This document shows, piece by piece, positions 34,610-46,560 of a stretch of DNA of 64,000 bases (its first letter is position 1; each line of letters opens with the position of its first letter). Made by a program: the position numbers and the translations under genes. The notes under the pieces were generated by a model. It searched no databases, was not told the DNA's origin, and saw only the letters and a list, made by a program, of their open reading frames with translations. The DNA comes from Gigaspora margarita (lineage: Eukaryota; Glomeromycota; Glomeromycetes; Diversisporales; Gigasporaceae), in contig WTPW01000606.1 in NCBI GenBank assembly GCA_009809945.1, positions 126,277-190,276 on the forward strand, read 5' to 3'.

Positions 34610-34860
34610 TAGGAAATTTTATATATAGATATTAATCAATATATAACAGTTAATCATTTTATATCGATTAAAAAATAATGATATATATTGATTAACCAGT
34701 TAAAAATCGATATATATCATTTTCTATATTAAATCGTTATATATCTACAAATCAATTATAATCAGAATTATTTAAAACAATATATAATGATTAACAGATC
34801 TTTAACGATTACACAGATAATTATTTGAAACGATATATAACGATTAACAGATCTTTAACA
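34610..34860. repeat. CGATATATA / TTAACGATTA array
   Basis: Dense, imperfect ATCGATATATATCATT and GATTAACAGATCTTTAACGA words in both orientations, related to the arrays at 210-455 and 36415-36530. Bounded on the right by the assembly gap. Confidence 0.65.
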
Positions 34861-34915
34861 ATTACACAGTGTTTTGACCACGTTACAAAAATTTCATCTC
34901 AGATCACCGGGTAAA

Positions 34916-35813
34916 NNNNNNNNNNNNNNNNNNNNNNNNNNNNNNNNNNNNNNNNNNNNNNNNNNNNNNNNNNNNNNNNNNNNNNNNNNNNNNNNNNNNN
35001 NNNNNNNNNNNNNNNNNNNNNNNNNNNNNNNNNNNNNNNNNNNNNNNNNNNNNNNNNNNNNNNNNNNNNNNNNNNNNNNNNNNNNNNNNNNNNNNNNNNN
35101 NNNNNNNNNNNNNNNNNNNNNNNNNNNNNNNNNNNNNNNNNNNNNNNNNNNNNNNNNNNNNNNNNNNNNNNNNNNNNNNNNNNNNNNNNNNNNNNNNNNN
35201 NNNNNNNNNNNNNNNNNNNNNNNNNNNNNNNNNNNNNNNNNNNNNNNNNNNNNNNNNNNNNNNNNNNNNNNNNNNNNNNNNNNNNNNNNNNNNNNNNNNN
35301 NNNNNNNNNNNNNNNNNNNNNNNNNNNNNNNNNNNNNNNNNNNNNNNNNNNNNNNNNNNNNNNNNNNNNNNNNNNNNNNNNNNNNNNNNNNNNNNNNNNN
35401 NNNNNNNNNNNNNNNNNNNNNNNNNNNNNNNNNNNNNNNNNNNNNNNNNNNNNNNNNNNNNNNNNNNNNNNNNNNNNNNNNNNNNNNNNNNNNNNNNNNN
35501 NNNNNNNNNNNNNNNNNNNNNNNNNNNNNNNNNNNNNNNNNNNNNNNNNNNNNNNNNNNNNNNNNNNNNNNNNNNNNNNNNNNNNNNNNNNNNNNNNNNN
35601 NNNNNNNNNNNNNNNNNNNNNNNNNNNNNNNNNNNNNNNNNNNNNNNNNNNNNNNNNNNNNNNNNNNNNNNNNNNNNNNNNNNNNNNNNNNNNNNNNNNN
35701 NNNNNNNNNNNNNNNNNNNNNNNNNNNNNNNNNNNNNNNNNNNNNNNNNNNNNNNNNNNNNNNNNNNNNNNNNNNNNNNNNNNNNNNNNNNNNNNNNNNN
35801 NNNNNNNNNNNNN
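34916..35813. other. Assembly gap (N)
   Basis: 898 undetermined bases. Nothing can be said about the content. Since composite-repeat sequence continues on the right and a related array ends on the left, the gap probably hides more of the same repeat. Confidence 0.99.
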
Positions 35814-36545
35814 TTTTTTTTTATTTCAGAACTTTGCAAGAAAACCGCTTAACTTTTCTGGCACTTCAATTCTAACATCTCTGGCACTTTGCAGGAAGTC
35901 ACAAATATGAACGAATATAATCGAATACAAGCAAATATGAGCGAAATATAAGTTTATTTTTTTCATTTTTGTTTTTTTTTGTTATTTTTTTGGTTTGTTT
36001 TTTGTTTGTTTTTTTACTTATTTTTTTAATTTTATTTTAATTTATTTATTCCTTACTTCTTTTGGAACTTTGCAAGAAAATGACCTAACTTTCAGAGACT
36101 TTGCAAGAAGTAGCGAATATAAGTGAATATAAGCAAATATAAATGAATATAAGCAAATATGAGTGAATATAAGGAATATAATAGTTTATTTTTTTATTTT
36201 TTTTGGTTTCGTTTTTTTTGAATTTATTTTTTTTGACATTTTTTTATAATAATTTATAATAAAATATGTAATATTTTAAATATAATAATAATAAATAAAA
36301 AAAATAAAATTTTATATTAAAAAATTGTGAAAACTTGTGAAAACCTGTAAAACGTTTAAAAATTTGCAAAAAGTATGATTATGTGAATATAATAATTATT
36401 AATTGATATCATATTCGATATATATCGATTAACCGAATATATATCGATTACTATCACTATCAATAGTAATCGACAGGGGTAATGAGTATCGATATATATC
36501 TTACTGGTTAGTAATCGATATATATCTATATATAAAATTTGCCAA
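35814..36545 (+). repeat. Composite AT-rich repeat, copy C
   Basis: Begins with CTTTGCAAGAAAACCGCTTA and TGGCACTTTGCAGGAAG modules, then GAATATAAGCAAATATGAG repeats. A T-rich stretch and the GTGAAAACTTGTGAAAACC block (about 36325) follow, and it ends with the CGATATATATCGATTA array at 36415-36530. This is the most complete of three copies and defines the order of blocks. Confidence 0.7.
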
Positions 36546-37172
36546 TGACTGTAATAGTTCAAAATATATACAAACCTCTCAGCTTTAATAAAAGTTTGAT
36601 AATAAAGTTTTATATTCATTTTAAAATTAATACCATTGAATAAAATAAATACTTATCTTTGAATTCGACTTTAACCTTAGTAAACCTTGTGAGACTCAAT
36701 TCGATAGACTAAATTGACTTGTAACTTCGTATTGGATTATTATAACTTGAATACTGTGTGATGAGTTTTGTTAATTTTTTGTAAATTGTTCATGTGATTC
36801 TGACTCGAATAAAACTTTGTATATCGTAATTACCTAATATCACATGATTATAACCCAGATCACTAATACTTTTAATTATATAAATATCACTCATATTATA
36901 ACTATTATTTCTTATCACCTTTACATCACAGTATCATTTTGCTTCATTAATCCTTTACTATTATTAAAACTCTTCCTATTATTATACTTGACTTCCATCA
37001 TCCCATAATTGGTTAGAGTTTAAATTGGCACTGTTGTCTATATTGTTTTACCACTCTTCCAATTCAACTATCACAGTATAGAGTTAAAATTATTTATTGA
37101 TACAATATATTAGTTTTTTACAATGATACCTATTAATACAGTAAGATGTCATAATATAGTAACAAAATAATA
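36546..37172. other. Spacer, nothing recognised
   Basis: AT-rich single-copy-looking sequence without ORFs of interest, hairpins or tandem repeats. It ends at the TA target of the next element. Confidence 0.4.
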
Positions 37173-38149
37173 CAGTCGTCTTTCTTTAATCTGATCCTCT
37201 CTAAACTGAACACTAGAGCTTGGACCCTGATATCTGTTTATCTGTTTAGAGATATCCTTTTTATAAAAGTTGTATCTGGAAAACTACCAAATTTTAATTT
37301 GCAGATAACTGGATAAATCCTATAAAAACTAGATAACCCTTACGAATAACCAGATAGTCAATGTATATCCGGATAACCAGATAACTTCAGATATCGTAGG
37401 TAAAATACTTAGAGCACATATGCATCTAAAATAAATTTTTTAACTTCATTTTATATTCAGATTGGGTTAAATTATAGGATGAGTATAATAAATATTATTA
37501 ACCTTTATCTGTTATGCCATTTAAATATCAATACTTACTAATTTAACTAATATTGAAAAATTATCGTATCAAATTGATAATTGTATTATGATAATTTTTA
37601 GAGGCTAATATATATATATAGCTTATAATAAGCTAGCAAGGCCAAGTTTCCAGTTTCTGTATTTTTTTCTTTTCTTTATATTGTATCATGTTACTTAATT
37701 CGTTGACTATAACCTAAGAAACAGACACCCATCTAACTTACAAAGTTGTGGACCTTTTTAACCCACAGATTGTTATTAAAGTAACTGCTACCCAAGTATT
37801 TAATAGTAAATACAAAAAATATACAATTAAATTTAAAATCTAGATATTTTCTTCTATGTTTAGTTCTAAGAAACAATAATAAAAAAAGACTTTTTTATAG
37901 TGATTGCCAGGCACTTTATCAAGATAAAAACTTGTCAAAGCAATATTTGGTTAAACGTTTCTCATACAATAGATAAATATAGTACTATATTTTAAGCTAA
38001 AATTCACAGCAACTATATAAATATACATGTAACATCAATCAGTTGTGCTTTCTGTTTAAGTTTTGTGAGTATTACTATTCTTTTGAATTTTTGTAGTATG
38101 TTGTTTTGATACTTGAACTAATGCTTGGAACCTTTGGTTGTTCTTGTAG

Positions 38150-38530
38150 ATGTTGTTGCTGGTGCTACTACTTTTGGACCATGAAGGCAATTAGAAAGGA
38201 CAATTTAATATTGGACTCTGCTATAACAAAGGTATTGGCACAAACAAGAATGAAAAAAATGCTGTTGAATGTTACTTAAAATTTGCTAAAAGAGCCAATT
38301 TATATGGACAGGACTCTACTATAATAAGGTATAGGTACAAACAAGGACGAAAAAAGGCTTTGAGTATTATTTGAAATTTGCTAAAGAAGGCAATTCAAAT
38401 GGTCAACTAAACATTGGTAATGAAGGTGCACAAATAAGAATGAAAAAATCTCAAGAGTGTTATTGAAATTTGCAGAAAAAGGCAATTCAAATAGTCAACA
38501 TAATTCTGGACTTTGCCACAACAAAGGTAT
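38150..38530 (+). pseudogene. Sel1-like repeat fragment inside the TIR element
   Basis: The plus strand reads GQFNIGLCYNKGIGTNKNEK then NAVECYLKFAKRAN, a complete Sel1 repeat, followed after a frameshift by FEYYLKFAKEGNSNGQLNIG and a third decayed unit. Frameshifts and stops rule out function. Just upstream (38040-38150) are T-rich stretches ending in TTGTAG, which could be former intron acceptors. If so, the fragment was copied from a genomic gene and not from an mRNA. Its parent would be a Sel1-domain gene of the kind expanded in Glomeromycotina. Confidence 0.7.
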
Positions 38531-38554
38531 ATGATCTTGAATTTGTTAACTAGT

Positions 38555-39235
38555 TTAAAATAACATAAATATCCCAAATTTTTTAAAAATAAATTTTTCA
38601 TTTTCAACAAGTAACAAAAAATAATTAGAAATAAATAAATGCCTTTGTACAACAAAAATGCTTTGTTAAAGAATAGGATCAAAATTTAGTTTAATTTTTT
38701 AAAAATGAATTTTTCATCTAAGAAAAATAATTAGAAATAATAAATGCATTCATTTTAATGAAAATGGATCTTGCCAAAAAATATTTATACAATTTTTTAA
38801 AAACCAATTTTTTGTCTTCAACAAGAAGTGAAAAATAATTACAAATAAATAAATGCCTTCATTTGAATGAAAATGGATTTGCCAAAGAATAGGAATTGAA
38901 ATTTAATTCAATTTTTTAAAAATGAATTTTTGCAAAAAAAAAAAATTAGAAATGAATAAAGACTTTATTTGAAGAAAATGTATCTTACTAAAAGTATAGA
39001 AATTTTTGTCTTCGAAATAAAATGAAAAATAATTAAAAATGAATAAAGGCTTCGTTTGAACAAAAATTGATCTTGCCAAAGAATAGGAATTGAATTTTTT
39101 AAAAACAAGATTTTGTCTTTGACATTAAACAAAAATAATTACCAGTAGAAATAAATAAAGACTTTGTTTGAATGAAAGTAGCAAAAGTGGATCATGCCAA
39201 AGAATAGGGAATTGAAATTTTATGACTTACAACAT
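38555..39235 (+). repeat. About 115-bp tandem repeat, six diverged copies
   Basis: Units recur with TTCAATTTTTTAAAAATGAATTTTT, GAAAAATAATTAGAAATAAA, TGCCTTCATTTGAATGAAAA and GGATCTTGCCAAAGAATAGG-type segments near 38576, 38691, 38792, 38911, 39003 and 39098. It directly follows the Sel1 fragment within the TIR element. Not coding. Confidence 0.7.
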
Positions 39236-39785
39236 GCATCGTACATACATTTTTTTATTTGCCAATTTATATCTGGATAATGCATACCTGCGGGTATGCA
39301 CGGGTTACTTTATACCTGCAGTACTCATAGTTACCCTGCAGATATCTGAAGATACCTGTTAGGTTATCCTTTGGGAAACTGGGGGATAAGAGTTGGTATC
39401 CATAAGATATTTATAGCATCTGAAAGCGTGGTTAACTGTGTGCATATCCGGATATGCAGTTAATGGGTCTAAGCTCTACTAAACACTATTAAACTCTCTT
39501 TAAACTAAACAAAATTGTCTAGAACATTTGTAAATTTTATTATAAAGTTTGGATTAGCTATATATAACTTTTTAAAAACTGAACTTTTTCAAATTTTTAT
39601 ATAGTAAAAAAAAGCAATTCTGGCAGTTCAGATTAGAAAGAGTTGACTGTATTTCTTCAACACATTCATAAAAATTAATTTATAGAAACTGATAATTTAA
39701 CAAAATCAAATTAAAATTTTGTTTATCCAATAAAAATAAAACAAATTAATGAATTTCAAAATAAAAAAAAGGATAATTATTATAA

Positions 39786-40008
39786 AGAAAAACATGTATT
39801 ATAAAAAAAAACATATATTATAAAAAAAACATGTATTATAAAAAAAACTTATATTATAATAAAAAACATGTATTATAAAAAAAACATTTATTATAAAAAA
39901 AAAACATATATTATAAAAAAAACATTTATTATAAAAAAAAACATGTAATATAAAAAAAACATGTATTATAAAAAAAAACATGTATTATAAAAAAAAACAT
40001 GTATTGAA
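39786..40008. repeat. AAAAAACATGTATTATA minisatellite
   Basis: About 13 copies of a 16-20-base unit (ACATGTATTATAAAAAAA). The minus-strand Phe-rich ORF here is an artefact. Confidence 0.85.
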
Positions 40009-40708
40009 ATATATTGAAAATTCAGCCTATATAAATATAAGAAAAAAAAAATAAATTCAAGTATAGGACATGAATAATATTCATGAAATAGAAGAAAATG
40101 CTAAAGATATAGTTTATAAAAACATGGATAATATTGATAACAAATAGATTTTAATATAATTATAATCTTTAAAAAAGTATGATAGTTTATCTTACATTAT
40201 ATATTATACTTTTAGAAATGCACATATATATTAATTTTCAATTATGTTAACCAAAGTTCATATTGTTCATTAATTGAAGAAGTTGAAAAATACAATATGA
40301 AAGAAAATTCACATATCACCTGATTATACACAACTTTATATAGCAATTAATTCACTGTTCTTGACAATGATAATGCAACAAATAATGAATAGAAATTATC
40401 AACCAATACAAAGAATTCTTTATGAGATATAGCCTATTTATATTTTTACTGAATTAATTATATAGCTGATCTATTTACTTGTCCTTATTAAAAAGTCCTT
40501 TATTTTTTGTAGCAAAAGAAATTGTTGAAAAAATTGAATCAAATTTTAAACCAATTAAAAATTGTTAAATGTATAAAAAATTGAACTAAGCAAAAAATCC
40601 ACAAACTTTCCAAAAGGTAAGTTGGATCATAGATGTCAAATAATTTTGATACATGATCTGCTAATACAAAATCTCATAATATAGCATGCCATACATCTTT
40701 GGTTGATA
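40009..40708. other. AT-rich spacer
   Basis: No gene, tandem repeat or matched inverted repeat recognised. It ends at the TATA target of the 4.5-kb element. Confidence 0.4.
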
Positions 40709-41289
40709 TACAGTCAGATCTCCCTAAATGCACCCTCCCTCAATGCAGCACCTTTCTAAATGCATGATATAAGCCCCGGGCCCATGGTGGGACTTATAAA
40801 TGAATACACATTCTTTATTCTGTAAGTGCACATCAATTGTCTAGCATGAGGAAAATTTATTTTGATTAGCTATAATCATGAGGATTGTCAATGATCGATG
40901 GCTTATTCTGATTGGCCAATATCATTAAATTGCAAAACGCATATAAGGTACCTTGATTTGTACCAGGTACATTTTAAGGTCATTGGATGTGGTATTTTTA
41001 GTTTTTACCAGTATTTGCAAGAATATGGAAGAATGAAATACAAAAATACAGTAATAATTACAAGGGATCCATATAATAATCCTTCTCTATATAGTGTTTT
41101 ATAGTACTAATCATTATTATTAAAAAGTATAATTCTTTTTTTTTTTTTTACTGAAAAAATCTTTGTAGGTGCTTATGTGCTTTTGTTATTACTTGTCTCA
41201 GATGTTTTTTTTTTGCTATCCAATTTATTTTTATTATGAAAAAATAAAAGTTCCTGTTTTATACAAAATTGTGATAGAAATTCTATTCT

Positions 41290-43900
41290 TTTTTGGAAAA
41301 TTTTACTTCTATCACATATAATAAAGCACAAAATAAAGGAACATTAAAACAATATAGTAATCTAAAAATCAGGCAAGAAATATGCTATAGTTATTATTTA
41401 GATATAGTAGAGCCTGATCATCATACAAACAAAAAACCCCTAGTTGAAATAAAAGAAGTGAACATTAAGGATAAACTAGTGCATATTGTAATACCAAGAA
41501 GTCTTCTTCTAACAATGGTCTCATATTTGCAGATCAGGTTCAAATCCTAACAAAAGTTCTTTATCTATTGCAATGGGATAGACCCAGTTTTATTGAACTT
41601 AGCCCTGTTCATTTTCAGCTAATGATAGAAAATGCTAATGCTTGTTTGCACAGGTTTTTTGATCAGATGGTTAAGGCTTTAATTCCTAATGAAAGATCTA
41701 CATACAAAAAAATAGAAGCAAAAAAACAGTAGTTAGTTTTTGTTACATAATGGCAAATATATAAAATATGTTTGTTAATAGTTTTGAATTAGATGTTGGT
41801 TTGTATCTTTTGGCATTTGGAATATCATCTGCTGCTATTGATACATTGCATAAATTTGGTATTATAGTTTGTAGTAAACCAATCAATAATTACAAAAAAA
41901 TTTGTTCAAAATTATTATCAAAATATTCAAACCTTTTTTACAAACAACATAATTATTTTTTTTATATAATTTAATAATTTATATTGTTATCATTATATAG
42001 ATGTATTAAATAAATTTTTTTTTAGAATAATATTTTATTTGTTTATAATCTGGACAACTATCATAACATATATGAAGAAAGATGTCCTAATGCAACAACT
42101 CTATTGACAGCCTCACATTTGGTAATATATATTTGCAAACCCATAAAATTATGTGCACCAATTCCTCTTATTTTTAATAATGTAAATATTCATAATCCAC
42201 AGAATATTGATACAAGCAATATTTGTTTTAGGTTATTATATCAATATAGTAGAATCTTTGATATTTCATATGGAACACAAAAATTACAATCGATTGTATC
42301 TGGAGATTTAAATTTTAATTTTAATAAAATTGAATTATTAACAGTTCATGTTTATGAAGATACAATAAATAAATGAAAAGAGGAATGATCTACTAAAAAT
42401 ATTTAACTAATTGGGTTTCAAGAGCAAGGCTTATATACAATATATAATTACATTAATGCACTTTAAATAATATTAAAAATTAATAAGGATACACAGCATT
42501 TAGATAATCACATAGCACCTATTGTAGCAGACTAGCCAGGCCAGCTTTTCATTCATAAAGCAATTATGAATTTAAATAATTCTTCTTTTAATATTCCCTC
42601 TGAAATTGGTTCATTTATTTCTCTATTAGGTCCATCGCATATTTTCTTGAATAGTAAAAAGCAACCTGTAATTGTGCATTATTCTTTATTAAAAAATTGT
42701 TTCAATTTTGTTATTGGCAAAAAAAAAATTTGCTAAGACCCCCAAACTGTAGCAAATTAACTTACTATTAGAGTTAGCACATGGTGGGTGGTGTAAAGTT
42801 AAAGAAAAATTATGGCAAAATTTGGGTCAAATTGCAAAGATATTGAATACTGCATAGTTTTTGATTTCTTGAATAATTTGGTTCTAGCTGTGCTAAAAAT
42901 ATATGCTGATCTTTTTCAATCTGGCTCATTTAATGAATATTTAAAAATGATATTTTGAATTTGACATTTATGTCACAGTAGCGATAATATAATTATAACA
43001 AAGCACTACTTGCATTTTTATCTGATGTATTTTCTTGGCAAAATACTAACCATCCATTTTTTGAAGCATTTAACTTTCTTTAGTAAATTTTAATGAATAC
43101 AATGTTGAGAATTTTTATAGCAAAATTCGTACACAAACTTCTAAAGATTTAATAGCAGAAAATATTATAAAACAAGCTTATGTAATTGGTATGCATTTCA
43201 ATAATTTATTTATTTAAAACACTAACTAAATTTACAATATAGATATACAAGATAATGAAAACTTGTGGAATGCTTTTATTAAAACAAAACAATTTCCTTA
43301 TACACTATCACAATTGAATTTTTTAACTAAAAAACTGGGCTTTTTCTTCTTAATCATTTACAAGAATTTTTCAAAAATTGTGGAAAAAGCAAAATTCATC
43401 AAAAAAAAATCTGAATACTATTTAGCTACTATGAATGAAGTCGTAGACACCAAATGTATATCTACAGGTAGAATAAATTAAATTCATATAAAATCAATAA
43501 AAATATTTGATATTACAAAAATAAACTAAATAATTTATTTTTTAAAAAAATGAATCTCTTATAATAAACCCTAATTATAGAATATAGTTCAAATTTTCTA
43601 CCTAAACCTAACATATGTGATAACTGTCATAAATCTTTAAATAATAGTGAAGTCTTGGTTTGTGGGCACAGCTATTATCATAGCTGTTATGCAACTATAG
43701 AATACTGCTGCTACCATTGTAAGGAGTATTTAAGAAAGCATTTACTATAATGTTAAAAGTTTTATAAAACAATTAAAAAAAGAACCTAATTCACTTACCA
43801 AAGAAGAAAAACAAGAACAAGAGCAAGAAAAAAAAGAACAGGAATCTGAACAGGGGCACTTAATGCTATTAATAATTAGTAAATATAAAAAAAGAAAAAA
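41290..43900 (+). pseudogene. Transposon-encoded protein, RING-like C-terminus, decayed
   Basis: Collinear plus-strand pieces run in order: NLKIRQEICYSYYLDIVEPD; VLYLLQWDRPSFIELSPVHF; FELDVGLYLLAFGISSAAID; an AG-ended intron-like break near 42026; NLDNYHNIYEERCPNATTLL; IFDISYGTQKLQSIVSGDL; IAPIVAD-stop-PGQLFIHK (Trp expected); FNEYNVENFYSKIR; and the C-terminal CDNCHKSLNNSEVLVC, CGHSYHYSC, YCCYHC, which resembles a RING-type zinc finger. Asp in NLDNYHN, Asp in VAD-stop-PGQ and Glu in the EYNVEN segment could be DDE-type residues, but this is speculative. I do not recognise a named family. Confidence 0.55.
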
Positions 43901-44020
43901 TGTAGTATTATGAAAACTTGCCCAAACATTTGATCCCATTTGATCCCAACACAATAAAAAATACTTATAAACTTGTAGTTTGAATAATGTTAAATCAATT
44001 CGATGTGTCACTATTGTATC

Positions 44021-44861
44021 TAGTGCTCCAAATTGGATCAGGTCAGGTTCAGGTTAGATAATTTTACCCAAAAGTTTCGTGTCAGGTTTGGGTCTGGTTC
44101 AGGTTGTGAATTAACCTGACCCAACCCAACCTGATCCAACCTGAATTTTTTATATAGATTACTAGTAGTCTTTCTTTTTTTTAGAATAGCAGTTATTATT
44201 TATCGCATTGTCTCTCCTGATAACAACTCGGAATACAAAATCAGCTGCAATACAAAATCAAAATGAAACAACTTTTTTTAAAAAATTGGTTCTAACTTAA
44301 AATTTTGACTATAAAACTGCACTTTTTTTTAGCAAAAAAAAAATTTTTTGCGAAATTTTGGGTTAGAGAGTTTTCTAGTTATTGCATCTACCAAACGCTA
44401 ATCCTAATCTTAACCCGGCCACTATTTGTTTTGTTTAATATAAAATCAAAAACAAAATAATTGGTCGATCAGGAATGATGCAATAATAATTTTTTTTTAT
44501 GTTCACATCTAAGGTCACGCATTTTTTTATTTTTATTTTTTTTTTATGTTCACATCTAAGATCATGCAAATTTTTTTTTTTTTATGTTTATAACTAAGGT
44601 CAAATAAATTTTTTTTTATGTTCACATCCAAGGTCACGCATTTTTTTATTCACATCTAAGGCCAAAATTTTATTTTTTTTTAAAAAACTTTAGCATATTG
44701 GCCTTAAAAATTTGGGTTGGGTTTGAGTCAGGTCGGGTCAGGTCAGGATCAGGTCAGGTTGAAGTGCTAACCTGAAAGTTTTCAACCTGACCTGACCTGA
44801 AATTTTGGGTCAGGTTCAGGTTGCCTATAACCCGACCTGAACTGACCCATTCAGAGCACTA
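44021..44861. mobile_element. hAT-like element, 841 bp, perfect 8-bp target duplication
   Basis: ATTGTATC at 44013-44020 is repeated at 44862-44869. The termini are TAGTGCTCCAAATTGG and the complement of TAGTGCTCTGAATGGG. Both subterminal regions are packed with CAGGTCAGGTT / AACCTGACCTG words. Central T-rich GTTCACATCTAAGGTCACGC repeats occur at 44500-44660. It shares the TAGTGCTC tip with the satellite-bearing element at 19976. No ORF. Confidence 0.9.
44500..44665. repeat. ATGTTCACATCTAAGGTCA tandem repeat
   Basis: Five imperfect copies of TTTTTATGTTCACATCTAAG with variable spacing, inside the 841-bp hAT-like element. No coding meaning is apparent. Confidence 0.75.
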
Positions 44862-45206
44862 ATTGTATCATATGAGCAATATTTCTTCAAAAGTTACATT
44901 TTTTGTTAATCTATTATAATTTGATTGGCTATTTCTAATGATGGATGATCATTATATAACTAATCAAAATAAAATTTTCTCATGCTCAATTGTCTGTACC
45001 ATTTATAAAAACTCCTTCCATAAATATACCAGTATTTATGTGATTATTAACCAATCAAATTCATTATTTCTAGGCTAATAAAACCATATTTATCATATTA
45101 TAAAGACATATTGTGATTTTATTAGTATTCTCTAATTGCAGCCTTCCCTAAATTTACATGTTAGAGCTGGTCCCAATGACATGCATCTAGGAAGAAGGTC
45201 TGACTG

Positions 45207-45408
45207 TATATGGTATGTTAAAGTCAGATAAAGTAAAATAACATATGATTTTACAAATTAAATTTAAGCTTCTTAATTTCTCTAGTATTTGGAAAATATA
45301 AAAAGAAAGTAGTTTCACTCTTATTAGGCTATTGAAATTAAACTTCATTTAACATTATTTTTTTAATATTTGTATGGGGAGAGAAAAATTAAACTATTAA
45401 AATTAAAC
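45207..45408. other. Short spacer
   Basis: Nothing recognised between the end of the 4.5-kb TIR element and the minisatellite. Confidence 0.4.
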
Positions 45409-45602
45409 AAGGTTCAAATGAACCTAAATTAGGTTCAAGTAAACCTAAATTAGGTTTAGTAAACCTAAAGTAGGTTCAGATACATCTAAAATAGGTCCAA
45501 ATGAGCCTAAAGTAACCTAAATTAATTTTAAGCAACCTAAATTAAATTCAAGTGGACCTCAATTGAACCCAAATTTGGTTCAGATAAACTTAGGCTTGGT
45601 TA
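45409..45602 (+). repeat. AGGTTCAAGTAAACCTAAATT minisatellite
   Basis: About ten imperfect copies of an 18-20-base unit related to AGGTTCAAGTAAACCTAAA. Each unit contains a dyad (AGGTT / AACCT). Confidence 0.8.
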
Positions 45603-45864
45603 AACAAAATTGAATATACATATTTTTAAACATCTATTTAAACCAGATACAACCATATGCTATAATTTGTGCCTCAAACTTGAATATTAGCTCTAACCAT
45701 TTCTCCAGATACATAATCATTGTCTGCTTGATAAAGTAAATCTTCAAAAGTCAAATTTTTATTAACTTCAAATAATATAGCTAAAAGAATTGTTTTACTA
45801 TTTTATTACAGATACAAAAGAATAATACATTTTTTGAAACATATATATCTAATACTACAAATTT

Positions 45865-46560
45865 TCATTTCATCATTCAACCTGTAGATCCTTCAACCTG
45901 TAGATCTTTTCATCATTTGGCATCTGCAACCACTCATTCATCCTTCAACCTATAGATCTTTTCATCATTTGGCATTTGCAACTACTGATCTTTTAATCAT
46001 CCATCATTCGTCACCAATTTGTAGATCAAATCGTATTTTATGAAGAAAATAATCTTCAGCTTTTTTTTTTTTATCAGTTCGATCACCATTAATAATTAGT
46101 TAAGATTATCAATTGAAAACTTGAAAGATTTCATTTTGATCCTTTTAACCTATAGATCTTTTCATCATTTGGTATTTGCAACCATTAATCATTTAGTCAT
46201 CGATCATTCACTACCAATCTTTAGATTGAATTGTTAACTATCATATTTCAATATTTGCGCATGTGGTTATTCGAAGGAAATGATCTTTCCATCTATACTA
46301 CAATCTTTATTCGTTATTTTCTATGGATCATTTCTTTATTCATCAACCTGTAGATCTATACTACAATTTCACCATCGATTTATCAAACCATTTATCCTTT
46401 CCTTATTCATCATTTTTCTATAGATCATTTCTTTATTCGACAACCCATCCTCAACCTGTAGATCTATTACAATTTCACTGCAACTCATCAACCTATTGAT
46501 CCTTTTTTTATTTGTCATTTTTCTATGGATCATTTCTTTATTCGACAACCCATAGATAAT
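45865..46560 (+). repeat. Irregular repeat with CAACCTGTAGATC and TTTTCATCATTTGG
   Basis: Words CAACCTGTAGATC, TTTTCATCATTTGGCAT and CATTTCTTTATTCGACAACC recur every 40-110 bases in variable order. This suggests a complex, eroded tandem array. The minus-strand ORF at 46369-46575 has two copies of GLSNKEMIHRK-type sequence because of the repeat and is not a gene. Confidence 0.65.

Larger units (their letters stand above)
37173..39649. mobile_element. pogo/Tc1-like TIR element carrying a Sel1 fragment
   Basis: The termini are CAGTCGTCTTTCTTTAATCTG at the left and the diverged complement CAGATTAGAAAGAGTTGACTG at the right, each flanked by TA (37171-37172 and 39650-39651). CAGT tips with a TA target fit pogo/Tc1-mariner elements. 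Inner arms also mirror each other (CTAGAGCTTGGACCC near 37212 against GGGTCTAAGCTCTAC near 39466, and GATATCT/GGATAA words). There is no transposase. The interior holds a Sel1-like gene fragment and a 115-bp tandem repeat. Confidence 0.7.
40711..45206 (+). mobile_element. 4.5-kb TIR DNA transposon encoding an unrecognised protein
   Basis: The termini are CAGTCAGATCTCCCTAAATG at 40711 and the complement of CAGTCAGACCTTCTTCCTAG ending at 45206, flanked by TA (or TATA) on both sides. The inverted similarity extends at least 200 bp inward, for example AATTGTCTAGCATGAGGAAAA at 40838 against the complement near 44980. It encloses one decayed plus-strand gene (41290-43900), presumably the element's own transposase or accessory protein. 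A hAT-like element (44021-44861) is nested in its 3' part. Confidence 0.72.

Noticed and set aside
34874-35875. Long ORFs on both strands across 34874-35875
   Set aside because: They consist almost entirely of undetermined N bases; only a few flanking codons are real.
41520-41550. B-box-like AGGTTCAAATCCT suggesting a tRNA or SINE
   Set aside because: It is within the coding-like sequence of the 4.5-kb element and has no A-box or acceptor stem partner.
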